A stretch of DNA of 64,000 nucleotides from positions 1-64,000 of the forward strand of contig JAJUGJ010000005.1 of assembly GCA_029268225.1 (NCBI GenBank). Direction: 5' to 3'. Positions 1 to 10,470 of this stretch are shown here, piece by piece. The position numbers and the translations under genes are program-made. Positions within the stretch are counted from its first letter, which is position 1. Every line of letters begins with the position of its first letter. The notes below the pieces were generated by a model. That model saw only the letters and a program-made list of their open reading frames with translations. It ran no database searches and was not told the origin of the DNA. The DNA comes from Burkholderiales bacterium. GTDB lineage: Bacteria > Pseudomonadota > Gammaproteobacteria > Burkholderiales > Burkholderiaceae_C.

Positions 1-277
1 CACGCTGGGTCTGCAAGGCAGCCTGGCGCTGGGTCGCCTCAAGGACGCTGGCAAGGCTCCGGTCGAAGTGACCTCGATCATGAAGCGCAACAACTGCGGC
101 AAGTCGCTGGACATCGCCCGCATGGCGCGCGACATGATGGGCGGCAACGGCATCTCCGACGAGTTCGGCGTGGCCCGTCACCTGGTCAACCTCGAAGTGG
201 TCAACACCTACGAAGGCACGCACGACATCCACGCCCTGATCCTGGGCCGTGCGATCACCGGCTCGGCCGCCTTCTGA
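1..277 (+). CDS. gcdH: Glutaryl-CoA dehydrogenase, C-terminal end (partial)
   Basis: Only the last ~91 residues lie in the window; the 5' part is off the left edge. The fragment has the acyl-CoA dehydrogenase C-terminal fold, and the block [16 protein letters not shown] followed by [20 protein letters not shown] is typical of glutaryl-CoA dehydrogenase. The Glu in YEGT is the family's catalytic base. The enzyme oxidises and decarboxylates glutaryl-CoA to crotonyl-CoA in lysine, tryptophan and aromatic catabolism and passes electrons to ETF. The ETF genes start 28 bases downstream, fitting an electron donor and acceptor made together. Confidence 0.9.
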   Translation, partial: TLGLQGSLALGRLKDAGKAPVEVTSIMKRNNCGKSLDIARMARDMMGGNGISDEFGVARHLVNLEVVNTYEGTHDIHALILGRAITGSAAF

Positions 278-305
278 TTTCACACACGCCTCGGAGCACA
301 ACAAG

Positions 306-1055
306 ATGAAAGCACTCGTCGCCGTCAAGCGTGTGGTGGACTACAACGTGAAGGTCCGTGTCAAAGCCGACCAGAGCGGCGTGGACATCGCCAACGTCAA
401 GATGAGCATGAACCCCTTTGACGAAATCGCCGTCGAAGAGGCCGTGCGCCTGAAAGAGCAGGGCATCGTCACCGAGGTCGTCGCCGTATCGTGCGGCGTG
501 GCCCAGTGCCAGGAAGTGCTGCGCACCGCCCTGGCCATCGGCGCGGACCGTGCCATCCTGGTCGAAAGCGATGCCGAGTTGCAGCCCCTGGCCGTGGCCA
601 AGCTGCTCAAGGCCCTCGTGGACAAGGAACAGCCCGGCCTGATCATCGTCGGCAAACAGGCCATCGATGACGACAGCAACCAGACCGGCCAGATGCTGGC
701 CGAGCTGGCCAACCTGCCGCAAGCCACCTTCGCGTCCAAAGTGGCCAAGGACGGTGACAAGCTGGTGGTGACCCGCGAGGTGGACGGCGGTGCCGAAACC
801 CTGGCGCTGAGCCTGCCGGCTGTGGTGACGACCGACCTGCGTCTCAACGAGCCGCGCTACGTCACCCTGCCCAACATCATGAAGGCCAAGAAGAAGCCGC
901 TGGACACCTTCAAGCCGGCTGACCTGGGTGTGGACGTGAGCCCGCGTCTGAAGACGCTCAAGGTCAGCGAACCGCCTGCGCGCTCGGCCGGCATCAAGGT
1001 GCCCGATGTGGCCACCCTGGTGAGCAAGCTGAAGAACGACGCCAAGGTCCTGTGA
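306..1055 (+). CDS. etfB: Electron transfer flavoprotein beta subunit
   Basis: 249 residues, the usual EtfB length. It starts [19 protein letters not shown] and contains the adenine-nucleotide-binding stretch [19 protein letters not shown] and the conserved ETF-beta block [21 protein letters not shown]. With EtfA it forms the soluble FAD/AMP heterodimer that carries electrons from acyl-CoA dehydrogenases to ETF:quinone oxidoreductase. ATG 306 is preferred over an in-frame upstream extension because the protein then begins exactly at the conserved N-terminus. It lies between gcdH and etfA in one transcription unit. Confidence 0.97.
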   Translation: MKALVAVKRVVDYNVKVRVKADQSGVDIANVKMSMNPFDEIAVEEAVRLKEQGIVTEVVAVSCGVAQCQEVLRTALAIGADRAILVESDAELQPLAVAKLLKALVDKEQPGLIIVGKQAIDDDSNQTGQMLAELANLPQATFASKVAKDGDKLVVTREVDGGAETLALSLPAVVTTDLRLNEPRYVTLPNIMKAKKKPLDTFKPADLGVDVSPRLKTLKVSEPPARSAGIKVPDVATLVSKLKNDAKVL

Positions 1056-1078
1056 GGCCGCTGCAAGGAGACACACAC

Positions 1079-2011
1079 ATGACCGCACTCGTCATTGCCG
1101 AACACGACAACGCCACGCTCAAGGGCGCGACCCTCAACACCGTCACTGCGGCCGCCGCTTGCGGCGCGGAGGTGCACGTGCTGGTGGCAGGCCACAACGC
1201 CGGCGCAGCGGCCGCTGCCGCCGCCCAGATCGCTGGCGTCACGCAGGTGATCCATGCCGACGGCCCCAGCCTGGCGCAGGGCCTGGCCGAGAACGTGAAG
1301 GCGCAGGTCGTGAGCCTGGCCTCGGGCTACAGCCACATCCTGTTCCCGGCCACGGCCGCGGGCAAGAACGTGGCCCCCCGTGTGGCCGCCCGCCTCGACG
1401 TGGCCCAGATCAGCGACGTCACCAAGGTGGTCTCGGCCGACACCTTCGAGCGCCCGATCTACGCAGGCAACGCCATCGCCACCGTGCAGAGCGCCGACGC
1501 GGTGAAGGTGCTGACCGTGCGCACCACTGGCTTTGACGCTGCGGCCGCCACCGGTGGCAGCGCCACGGTGCGCACCGTGGACGCCGTGGCCGACTCGGGG
1601 CTGAGCACCTTCCAGGGCAGCGAGATCGCCCAGAACGACCGTCCCGAGCTGACCGCCGCCAAGATCATCGTCTCCGGTGGCCGTGCACTGGGTTCGGCCG
1701 AGAAGTTCAACGAGGTGCTGACGCCCCTGGCCGACAAGCTGGGTGCCGCCATCGGTGCTTCGCGCGCCGCGGTGGACGCAGGCTATGCCGCCAACGACCT
1801 GCAGGTCGGCCAGACCGGCAAGATCGTGGCGCCGCAGCTCTACATCGCAGCCGGCATCTCGGGCGCCATCCAGCACTTGGCTGGCATGAAGGACTCCAAG
1901 GTGATCGTCGCGATCAACAAGGATCCCGAAGCCCCGATCTTCCAGGTGGCCGACTTCGGTCTGGAAGCCGATCTGTTCGCCGCGGTGCCGGAGCTGACGC
2001 AATCGCTGTGA
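1079..2011 (+). CDS. etfA: Electron transfer flavoprotein alpha subunit
   Basis: 310 residues. The C-terminal FAD domain is clear: [11 protein letters not shown], then SRAAVDAG, then [20 protein letters not shown] and [17 protein letters not shown], all ETF-alpha signatures that contact FAD. The N-terminal half is the Rossmann-like domain shared with EtfB. The start at 1079 has an AAGGAG ribosome-binding site at 1065-1070. It follows etfB by 23 bases and partners with it. Confidence 0.97.
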   Translation: MTALVIAEHDNATLKGATLNTVTAAAACGAEVHVLVAGHNAGAAAAAAAQIAGVTQVIHADGPSLAQGLAENVKAQVVSLASGYSHILFPATAAGKNVAPRVAARLDVAQISDVTKVVSADTFERPIYAGNAIATVQSADAVKVLTVRTTGFDAAAATGGSATVRTVDAVADSGLSTFQGSEIAQNDRPELTAAKIIVSGGRALGSAEKFNEVLTPLADKLGAAIGASRAAVDAGYAANDLQVGQTGKIVAPQLYIAAGISGAIQHLAGMKDSKVIVAINKDPEAPIFQVADFGLEADLFAAVPELTQSL

Positions 2012-2116
2012 TCCGCTCCGAGTGAGTCCCTCCGGGTGCCCAGACAGGGAACAAGCCTGGCGGGGCCCGCTTCCCCTGTGGCCACCAGCCACACCTCCTG
2101 ACAGGAGACACCCTCT

Positions 2117-2968
2117 ATGTTGACCATCAACCTGTTCAACGGGCTGGTCTATGGCGCCCTGCTCATCGTGATGAGTTCGGGCCTCGCCTTGATCTACGGC
2201 CTGCGCCGCGTCGTGAACTTCGCGCACGGTGCGCTCTACATGCTCGGGGCCTACCTGGGCTACACCGTGGCCCTGCAAACCAATTTCTGGGTCGCGCTGG
2301 TGGCCGCACCGGCCATCATGGCCGTGGTCGGCGTGCTGCTGGACCGCTATGGCTTTCGCCTGCTGCAAGACCGCGAGCCCCTCAACGTGATGCTCGTCAC
2401 CTTCGGTTTGCTGCTGATCCTGGAAGACCTGGTGGTCGCCATCTGGGGCAAGGGCAACTACTCCATCTTCACGCCCGAGCTGCTCAACTTTTCGGTGAAC
2501 CTGTTCGGCCATGACCTGCCGGCCTACTGCATCGCGGTGCTCTTCATGGGCATCGCCGTGGCCGTGGGGCTGACGCTGTGGCTGCGCTTCTCGCGCATCG
2601 GCCTGTTCGTGCGTGCCGCCTCCACCGAGCCGGTCACCACTTCGATGCAGGGCGTCAACACCGACGTGCTGAGCGCCGGTGTGGTGGGCCTGGGCAGTGC
2701 GCTGGCCGGTCTCGCGGGTGTGGTCGCCGGTCCTTTCCTGTCGCTGTCGCCGCACATGAGCTCGGACGTGCTGATCGACTCCTTCGTCGTCGTCGTGATC
2801 GGTGGCCTGGGCTCACTGGCTGGCGCCTTCATCGCCGCCATCCTGCTCGGGATGATGCAGGCCCTGGGCGCCGTCTACCTGCCCGGCGTGTCCGTCCTGT
2901 TGCCCTTCCTCTTCATGATCGCTGTGCTGATCTGGAAGCCGTCGGGCCTGATGGGCAGCCGCACCTGA
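2117..2968 (+). CDS. livH: Branched-chain amino acid-type ABC transporter permease (LivH family)
   Basis: 283 residues, strongly hydrophobic with about eight membrane segments. The N-terminus ([20 protein letters not shown]) and the motif [17 protein letters not shown] are hallmarks of LivH permeases. The end, [20 protein letters not shown], is also typical. An ACAGGAG ribosome-binding site lies upstream at 2101-2107. First gene of a complete livHMGFK set. The substrate cannot be read from sequence: members import branched-chain amino acids, amides, urea or aromatic and dicarboxylic acids, and linkage to gcdH/etf leaves an acyl or aromatic acid possible. Confidence 0.93.
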   Translation: MLTINLFNGLVYGALLIVMSSGLALIYGLRRVVNFAHGALYMLGAYLGYTVALQTNFWVALVAAPAIMAVVGVLLDRYGFRLLQDREPLNVMLVTFGLLLILEDLVVAIWGKGNYSIFTPELLNFSVNLFGHDLPAYCIAVLFMGIAVAVGLTLWLRFSRIGLFVRAASTEPVTTSMQGVNTDVLSAGVVGLGSALAGLAGVVAGPFLSLSPHMSSDVLIDSFVVVVIGGLGSLAGAFIAAILLGMMQALGAVYLPGVSVLLPFLFMIAVLIWKPSGLMGSRT

Positions 2969-2985
2969 TCGACCGGGAGAACCAC

Positions 2986-3972
2986 ATGAACATGAGTATG
3001 TCTCGCGTCAGCATCCTGTCGGTGCTGACCCTGATCCTGGGCGTGGGCATCATGACCTTCGTGACCTCCAGCTCCTTGCTGGCGATGTTCACGCAGGCCG
3101 TGGTCTATGCCATCTCGGCCCTGGGCGTGGGCTTCTTGCTGCGCCAGAACGGCCTGGTCAGCTTTGGCCACGCGCTGTTCTTTGGCGCCGCCGGCTACGG
3201 CATGGGCGTCATCCTGCAACTGGAATGGATGTCGGCCGAAGCCGCCATCTTCGCGGTGCTCGGTGGCCTGGCCGTGATGGGTTTCCTGATGGGCCTGGTG
3301 ATTGTGCGGGTGCCCGGCATCGCCTTCGGCATGTTGACGCTGGCCATTGGCCAGATGGCTTACCTGCTGGCCACCCGCGCCACCGGCATGACCGGCGGCA
3401 CCGATGGCATGAGCGTGGCCTGGCCCAACGAGGTGTTCGGCTTCTCGCAATCGGTGCTGCTCAAGCCCGCGGTGTTGTTCATGATTGCCTGGGTGCTGAT
3501 GGTGGTTGTCACCTACATCCTGCTGTGGGTCATCCGCACGCGCTTCGGTGCCATCACCGAGGCCATCCGCGACAACGAAGAGCGCGCCCGCTTCATCGGC
3601 ATCACGACCACGGTGCCGCGTGCCCTCATCTTCGCCATCTCCGGCGTGGTCACCGGCATTGCCGGTCTGCTGTCCTCGTTCAACACCGGCTTCGTCTCAC
3701 CCGAGAACCTGCACTGGAGCGTCTCGGCCATCACCCTGCTGATGGTGGTGGTGGGCGGCTTCAAGCGCCCGGTCGGCCCGATCATCGGCGCCATCGTGTA
3801 CTTCCTGTTCAAGGATCTGCTGGGTGAGTACGCCACGCACAGCAACGCCATCTTTGGCGCGGCGCTGATCGCGGTCATCGTGTTCTCGCCCGACGGGATC
3901 ATCGGTGCCATCGAGCGGGCCTTCAAGGGCAAGAAGCCCGCCGGTGCGGCCCACCAGCCCATCAGCCACTGA
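2986..3972 (+). CDS. livM: Branched-chain amino acid-type ABC transporter permease (LivM family)
   Basis: 328 residues from ATG 2986. Hydrophobic, with the LivM signatures NGLVSFGHALFFGAAGYG, GMTGGTDGMS and RFGAITEAIRDNEERARFIG (the cytoplasmic loop contacting the ATPase). It forms the second half of the membrane pore with LivH. The start lies 17 bases after the livH stop; a second Met (codon 3) is also possible. Part of the livHMGFK operon. Confidence 0.93.
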   Translation: MNMSMSRVSILSVLTLILGVGIMTFVTSSSLLAMFTQAVVYAISALGVGFLLRQNGLVSFGHALFFGAAGYGMGVILQLEWMSAEAAIFAVLGGLAVMGFLMGLVIVRVPGIAFGMLTLAIGQMAYLLATRATGMTGGTDGMSVAWPNEVFGFSQSVLLKPAVLFMIAWVLMVVVTYILLWVIRTRFGAITEAIRDNEERARFIGITTTVPRALIFAISGVVTGIAGLLSSFNTGFVSPENLHWSVSAITLLMVVVGGFKRPVGPIIGAIVYFLFKDLLGEYATHSNAIFGAALIAVIVFSPDGIIGAIERAFKGKKPAGAAHQPISH

Positions 3973-3990
3973 CCGCCACAGGAGACACCC

Positions 3991-4710
3991 ATGAGCCAAT
4001 ATGTACTGCAGGCCCAGGATGTGGCCATCCACTACGGCGGCGTCAAGGCGCTGGACGGCGTGGACATGACGCTGGAGAAGGGCCAGATCCGTGGCCTGAT
4101 CGGCCCGAACGGTGCCGGCAAGTCCACCGTGATCGATGCCATCACCGGTCGCCGTCCGCTGACGCGTGGCAAGGTGACCCTGATGGGTCAGGATGTGAGC
4201 CACCTGGGGGCGGTCGAGCGCCGCGCCCGCGGTCTGTCGCGCAGCTTCCAGCGCACCTCCATTTTCCACGGCATGACCGTGCGGGCGCAGGTGGAGCTGG
4301 CGTCCTACAAGATGGGCATGGCGAACTCGGCGGAAGACGCCGAGGCCGTGCTCAAGGAACTCGACCTCGACCGTCTGGGCAACATCGTGGCCGAGGACCT
4401 GGGCTACGGCGAGCAACGCCGCCTGGACCTGGCCCTGGCCCTGGTGGGCCGTCCGCAGGTGCTGATGCTCGACGAGCCGATGGCCGGCCTGTCGGTCAAG
4501 GAATCGCACGACCTGGCCAAGCACCTCAAGGCCTTGACCTCGAAGTGGGACGTGTCTGTGCTGCTGGTCGAGCACGACATGGACGTGGTGTTCGGCATCT
4601 CCGATGTCATCACCGTGTTCGAACTCGGCCGCGTGATCGCCCAGGGCGCCCCCGCCGAAGTCCGCGCCAACCCGCGCGTCCGTGAAGCCTACCTCGGGAG
4701 CACCGCATGA
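3991..4710 (+). CDS. livG: ABC transporter ATP-binding protein (LivG family)
   Basis: 239 residues. Walker A is GPNGAGKST, the signature region reads LGYGEQRRLDLALAL in place of a strict LSGGQ, as is usual for LivG, and Walker B is VLMLDEPMAGL. The switch His is in LLVEHDMDVVF. It energises uptake through LivHM. The CACAGGAG ribosome-binding site is just upstream, and the gene overlaps livF by four bases (ATGA), suggesting translational coupling. Confidence 0.94.
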   Translation: MSQYVLQAQDVAIHYGGVKALDGVDMTLEKGQIRGLIGPNGAGKSTVIDAITGRRPLTRGKVTLMGQDVSHLGAVERRARGLSRSFQRTSIFHGMTVRAQVELASYKMGMANSAEDAEAVLKELDLDRLGNIVAEDLGYGEQRRLDLALALVGRPQVLMLDEPMAGLSVKESHDLAKHLKALTSKWDVSVLLVEHDMDVVFGISDVITVFELGRVIAQGAPAEVRANPRVREAYLGSTA

Positions 4711-5411
4711 CCGCTCTGTTGAACCTGCAAGGCGTCCAGTCCTACTACGGCTCGGCGCACATCCTCCACAGCCTGAGCCTGCACGTGAACGCGGGCGAGC
4801 GCGTGGGCCTGATCGGCCGCAACGGCGTGGGCAAGACCACAGTGGTCAACACCATCCTGGGCCTGGCCCAGATGAAGTCGGGTCACATCCACTTTGGCAG
4901 CAAGCCCATCACCAAGCCGCGCGCCTACATGGCCGCGCAAAACGGCATCGTCGTGGTGCCGCAGGGTCGCCGCATCATCGCCAACCTGACGGTGGAAGAG
5001 AACCTGCTGCTCGGCGCGGCCACCGGCCGCAAGGGCCACTGGAACGTGGCAGAGATCTACAAGCTCTTCCCCATCCTGAAAGAGCGCGCCCACACCTCGG
5101 GCACGGCCTTGTCGGGCGGCCAGCAGCAGATGGTGGCTGTGGGCCGCGCCTTGATGGCCAACCCCGATCTGATCCTGCTGGACGAGCCGACCGAGGGTCT
5201 GGCCCCGGTGATCGTGGACCAGCTGGCCGACATCTTCAACCAGGTGGCCGACCAGGGCACCGCGCTGTTGTTGATCGAACAGAACATGAGCCTGGTGGTG
5301 CGCGTGGCGCACCGCTATCTGGCGATGGCCAAGGGATCCGTGGTGGCCGAAGGCCGTGTCGAGAACACGCGCGAGTGCCTCAAGGACCTGGAAGAACACG
5401 TGATGGTGTGA
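4707..5411 (+). CDS. livF: ABC transporter ATP-binding protein (LivF family)
   Basis: 234 residues. Walker A is GRNGVGKTT, the signature is LSGGQQQM and Walker B is LILLDEPTEGLAP, the last being characteristic of LivF. It pairs with LivG as the ATPase heterodimer. The start codon overlaps the livG stop by four bases. Confidence 0.94.
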   Translation: MTALLNLQGVQSYYGSAHILHSLSLHVNAGERVGLIGRNGVGKTTVVNTILGLAQMKSGHIHFGSKPITKPRAYMAAQNGIVVVPQGRRIIANLTVEENLLLGAATGRKGHWNVAEIYKLFPILKERAHTSGTALSGGQQQMVAVGRALMANPDLILLDEPTEGLAPVIVDQLADIFNQVADQGTALLLIEQNMSLVVRVAHRYLAMAKGSVVAEGRVENTRECLKDLEEHVMV

Positions 5412-5481
5412 GCCTTTTTTCGAATGTGGTGAATCGGCGGCCGGACCGCATCCGGCAGACATTGTTTGATTCGAGGAGACC

Positions 5482-6666
5482 ATGATGAACAAGTACACGA
5501 AGATGACCCAGTTGCTGGCCGGTGTGGTGCTGGTCGCCAGCCTGCCGACCGCCGCCCTGGCCCAAGCCAAGGAACCCCTGAAGATCGCCCTGGTCTCGTC
5601 CAAGTCGGGCGGCTTCTCCACCATGGGGGCTGACGTGATCAACGGCGTCAAGTTCGCCGTGGAAGAAGCCAATGCCAAGGGCGGTGTCGATGGCCGCAAG
5701 ATCGAACTCGCCGAGGGCGACGACGAAAGCACGCCCGACGCCGGTCGCCGCGCCGCGGAGAAGCTGACCCGCGATGGCTACAAGTTCATCCTGGGTCCGA
5801 TCACCTCCTCGATCTCGCTGGCCATCAGCCAGAACCTGACTCGCTGGGACGCCGCCTTCATCGGCACCATGGCCAAGGCCGACAAGCTGACCGCCGACGC
5901 CTGCAACCCCCGTTTCATTCGCACCAACCATTCCGACGCGATGGACCTGGCGATGATCAACCAGTGGGTCAAGGGCTTGAAGGGCAACAACTTCGCCATC
6001 CTGGCCGCCGACTATGTGTGGGGCCAGGACTCGGCCAAGTCTTTCGAAGCCGCCGTGACCTCGCAAGGCAAGAAGGTCAGCCTCAAGCTGTTCGCCCCGC
6101 TGGGCACCAAGGACTACGCGCCCTACATCCAGCAACTCAAGGCCGCCGGTGTGGACGCCATCTGGTTTGCCGACGTCTCGGGCGGTGTCAACTTCGTCAA
6201 GCAGGCCAATGACTTTGGCCTGAAGACCCCGCTGATCGGCCACGCGCTGGTCTCCAACTTCATCATCAACGCCACCGGCAAGCTGCTCGAAGGCACGCCC
6301 GGCAACGTGGGCTACACGCCTGACGTGAACTCGCCTGCCTCCAAGGCCTTTGCCGCGGCCTTCAAGGCCAAGAACGGCCGCCTGCCCACCGACACGGAAG
6401 GCCAGGCCTACAACGGCGCGCTGGTGCTGTTCCAGGGTGTGAAGCTGGCCAAGAGCGTCGAGCCCGAAGCCGTGACCAAGGCCCTGCGTGGTGCCACCGT
6501 GGACACGCTGTACGGCAAGGCCACCGTGCGCGCGGCCGACAACCAGATGGTGATCCCGAACTTCGTGGCCCGCGTGAAGATGGCCGACGGCGTGCTGCGC
6601 CCGGTCATTGAGCAGACCTTCCCCGCCTCGATCACACCGGCCGCCTCGCCGCTGTGCAAGATGTGA
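5482..6666 (+). CDS. livK: ABC transporter substrate-binding protein, LivK/Peripla_BP_6 type
   Basis: 394 residues with a clear signal peptide (hydrophobic stretch ending SLPTAALAQA near residue 27). The mature part begins KEPLKIALVSSKSGGFSTMG, the usual opening of type I periplasmic binding proteins, followed by NGVKFAVEEANAKGG. It captures the ligand in the periplasm for LivHMGF; last gene of the operon and followed by a strong terminator. A second in-frame ATG directly follows the first. Ligand specificity is not readable; livK names the family position, not leucine specificity. Confidence 0.9.
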   Translation: MMNKYTKMTQLLAGVVLVASLPTAALAQAKEPLKIALVSSKSGGFSTMGADVINGVKFAVEEANAKGGVDGRKIELAEGDDESTPDAGRRAAEKLTRDGYKFILGPITSSISLAISQNLTRWDAAFIGTMAKADKLTADACNPRFIRTNHSDAMDLAMINQWVKGLKGNNFAILAADYVWGQDSAKSFEAAVTSQGKKVSLKLFAPLGTKDYAPYIQQLKAAGVDAIWFADVSGGVNFVKQANDFGLKTPLIGHALVSNFIINATGKLLEGTPGNVGYTPDVNSPASKAFAAAFKAKNGRLPTDTEGQAYNGALVLFQGVKLAKSVEPEAVTKALRGATVDTLYGKATVRAADNQMVIPNFVARVKMADGVLRPVIEQTFPASITPAASPLCKM

Positions 6667-6723
6667 TGGCCTGGGGGCGTTGAGCGCGCCCCCTCCTTTT
6701 GAATTCAGGTTTCAGAGCGCTTT

Positions 6724-6750
6724 GGGCAACCTTCGGGTTGCCCTTTTTTT
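6724..6750 (+). terminator. Rho-independent terminator after the liv operon
   Basis: A perfect 8-bp stem, GGGCAACC and GGTTGCCC, encloses a TTCG tetraloop and is followed by seven T residues. It lies 57 bases after the liv substrate-binding protein stop codon and shortly before the converging glpK stop. Confidence 0.95.
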
Positions 6751-6780
6751 GCCTGGACGAGGCCGAGCGCGTGGGGTGTG

Positions 6781-8307
<1,527 letters not shown>

Positions 8308-8309
8308 GG

Positions 8310-9092
8310 TCAGGAGGCAATCGTCAAGGCCACGCCCCATTCCTGCAGCAAGGCAGGGAAGGGCGCCGGGGGCAGGGCTTCGGTGAACACCCGCTTCATG
8401 TCTTTCAGGTGCCCCACCTTGGCCAGCGCAGGCTGGTGGAACTTGCTGGCATCGGCCACCAGCCAGGTCTCGCGGGCCTGGCTCATCATGGCCTGGGCGG
8501 CGGGCAGCTCGCGCAGGTCACGGTCGCGCATCGTGCCATCGGGGTCGATGCCCAGCGCGGTCACGATGCAAATGTCCACCTTGAACTGGCGCAGGTAGGC
8601 CACGGTGCTGTCGCCTTCGAGCGCACTGTCACGGCCCCGCAGCATGCCGCCGGCCACGTGCACCTTGCAGTCAGGGTGCTCGCTGAGCAGGCCCGCCACA
8701 TGCAGGTTGTCGGTGATGACCTGCAGGCCGGTCTTCTTCAACAACTCGCGCGCCACGGCTTCGACCGTGGTGCCCACGCCCATCATCAGGCTGCTGCCGT
8801 CGGGGATGGCGGCGGCCACCGAGCGGGCGATGCGCGCCTTGGCATCGGCCTGCACGGCCTGACGCTCCTTCCAGGCGGCCACGCTGGGGGCTTCGCGCGG
8901 CAGGCTCACCCCGCCGTGAAAGCGCAACAGCAGCCCGGCATCGGCGAGGCGCTGCACATCGCGGCGCACCGTCTGCATCGTCACGTCCAGACGCTGGGCC
9001 AGACGCTCGACGGACACGGCTCCCCGCGCCCGCACTTCATCGAGCAGCGCCTGCTGACGTGGGTTGGGACTCCAGGGGTTGGCAGGGGACAT
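8310..9092 (-). CDS. glpR: DeoR-family glycerol-3-phosphate regulon repressor
   Basis: 260 residues. The N-terminal winged helix shows the DeoR pattern [20 protein letters not shown] followed by RFHGGVSLP. The C-terminal sensor domain (roughly 75-240) has the DeoR sugar-phosphate-binding pattern, including [16 protein letters not shown] and [11 protein letters not shown]. Position directly before glpK, with glpD close by, makes it the probable glycerol 3-phosphate-responsive repressor. No operator could be assigned by eye in the 190 bases between it and the divergent gene at 9283. Confidence 0.9.
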   Translation of the reverse strand: MSPANPWSPNPRQQALLDEVRARGAVSVERLAQRLDVTMQTVRRDVQRLADAGLLLRFHGGVSLPREAPSVAAWKERQAVQADAKARIARSVAAAIPDGSSLMMGVGTTVEAVARELLKKTGLQVITDNLHVAGLLSEHPDCKVHVAGGMLRGRDSALEGDSTVAYLRQFKVDICIVTALGIDPDGTMRDRDLRELPAAQAMMSQARETWLVADASKFHQPALAKVGHLKDMKRVFTEALPPAPFPALLQEWGVALTIAS

Positions 9093-9282
9093 GGGAGACT
9101 CTCCGGGGCAAGGGGTGGCACGGCGCGGTGATGCCGTGGCAACGAAGAGATTGCAACATAAAAGCGCCCAAGCGCACCAGTTGTCGCAAGCATGCGATCA
9201 CCGGACATGCGCGACTGTTACCGCTCCCCCCTTCGTGCTAGAGTCAAAACGCACATCTTCTTACAGGAAGGTCCAAGACACG

Positions 9283-10461
9283 ATGAAGCAGTGGAAGCAG
9301 GTTTCCGCCGTGGCCGCTGCGGCCATGGCCCTGGTTTCAGGGGGCGCACAGGCCCTGGGACTGGGGACACCCAACAGTCGGGCCATCCTGGGGGAATCCT
9401 TGCGGATCTCGGTGCCGCTGGAGCTGGAAACTGGCGAAGACACCGACGACGGTTGTCCGCAAGCCGAGGTCTATTACGGTGACGGACGCGTCGATGCCGG
9501 CAAGGTGATCCTGGGTGTGTCGCCGCAAAGCGGGCGCCATCGCGTGCTGACGGTGCGGGCCATCCAGCCCATCAATGAGCCGCTCATCGAGGTGAGCCTC
9601 AGCTACGGTTGCGGCGCCCGCCTTTCGCGCAAGTTCACGATATTTGCCAGCCCTCCCGAGTTCGTGCCCACCGTGGTGCTGCGCCCGGCCACCACCTCCG
9701 AGCCCGCAACCGACGCACGCGTGAGCGAGGGCGGCGCCGCATCGGTCAGCGGCACGCGCGTGGCCACGGCGTCGGCGGTGCGCGCAGAGCCGGCCGCGCC
9801 CCGTGCCGTTCGACCCGTGCCGGTGCGTCGACCCGCCAAGGTGGCCGCGCCAGCTCCCGCGCCCCGTCCCAAGGCTCCGCCGGCGCCCCCCCCGCAGGCT
9901 GCCCCGGCACCGGTGCCGGAGCCCGTGGTCGCCCCCACCCCGGCGCCCACGCCGGCGGCGGTCCCTGCTTCGGCCAACCCGCCTGCCTCGGCGGTGGCTG
10001 CGGCGCCCAAGGCCTCTTCGGTCGTTGTGCGCAAGCCCGCACCGGCCCCCAAGCCGGCCCCCGTGTCGCGTCTGGTACTCGACCCGGTCGTGCCCATGGC
10101 CGCCACGATGCCCGGCGCTGGCGCCAGCAGTGTGGCTTCGGCGGTGCAGCCCAATCTGGTCACTTCGCAAGCGGGCTCTGACCTCGATCGCCTGCAGGCA
10201 CAACTGGCCCAAGACCGTCAGCGTCTCGACGAGATGGAAAAGCTCATCACCCAGTTGCGCCAGGAGGCTGAGCAGGCCAAGGCCGCGGCCTCCGGGGTGG
10301 GTGTGGGCCGACCTGCGGGTCTGTCCGATGCCAGCCATCCGGCCTGGTTGGTGGCCGTCTCGGCCGTGGCGGGCGCATCGCTGCTGCTCAGCGCCTACCT
10401 CCTCCTGCGTCTGCGCCGGCAGGATCAGGCCCGTGCCTGGTGGACCGATGCACCGCGCTGA
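9283..10461 (+). CDS. FimV-like N-terminal-domain protein with a Pro/Ala-rich stalk
   Basis: 392 residues. The signal peptide runs to about residue 24 (ALVSGGAQA). Residues 25-125 match the FimV N-terminal domain: LGLGTPNSRAILGESLRISV, then a beta-rich segment with Cys58 and Cys110 that could form a disulfide. A long Pro/Ala-rich stretch (about 150-290) follows, then a short coiled coil (SDLDRLQAQLAQDRQRLDEM) and one membrane helix near 350-372. FimV proteins act in type IV pilus assembly and polar organisation. This one is much shorter than full FimV and I see no LysM or C-terminal TPR domain. It lies ten bases before glpD, which may be coincidental co-transcription. Confidence 0.72.
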   Translation: MKQWKQVSAVAAAAMALVSGGAQALGLGTPNSRAILGESLRISVPLELETGEDTDDGCPQAEVYYGDGRVDAGKVILGVSPQSGRHRVLTVRAIQPINEPLIEVSLSYGCGARLSRKFTIFASPPEFVPTVVLRPATTSEPATDARVSEGGAASVSGTRVATASAVRAEPAAPRAVRPVPVRRPAKVAAPAPAPRPKAPPAPPPQAAPAPVPEPVVAPTPAPTPAAVPASANPPASAVAAAPKASSVVVRKPAPAPKPAPVSRLVLDPVVPMAATMPGAGASSVASAVQPNLVTSQAGSDLDRLQAQLAQDRQRLDEMEKLITQLRQEAEQAKAAASGVGVGRPAGLSDASHPAWLVAVSAVAGASLLLSAYLLLRLRRQDQARAWWTDAPR

Positions 10462-10470
10462 GCTCGTTCG

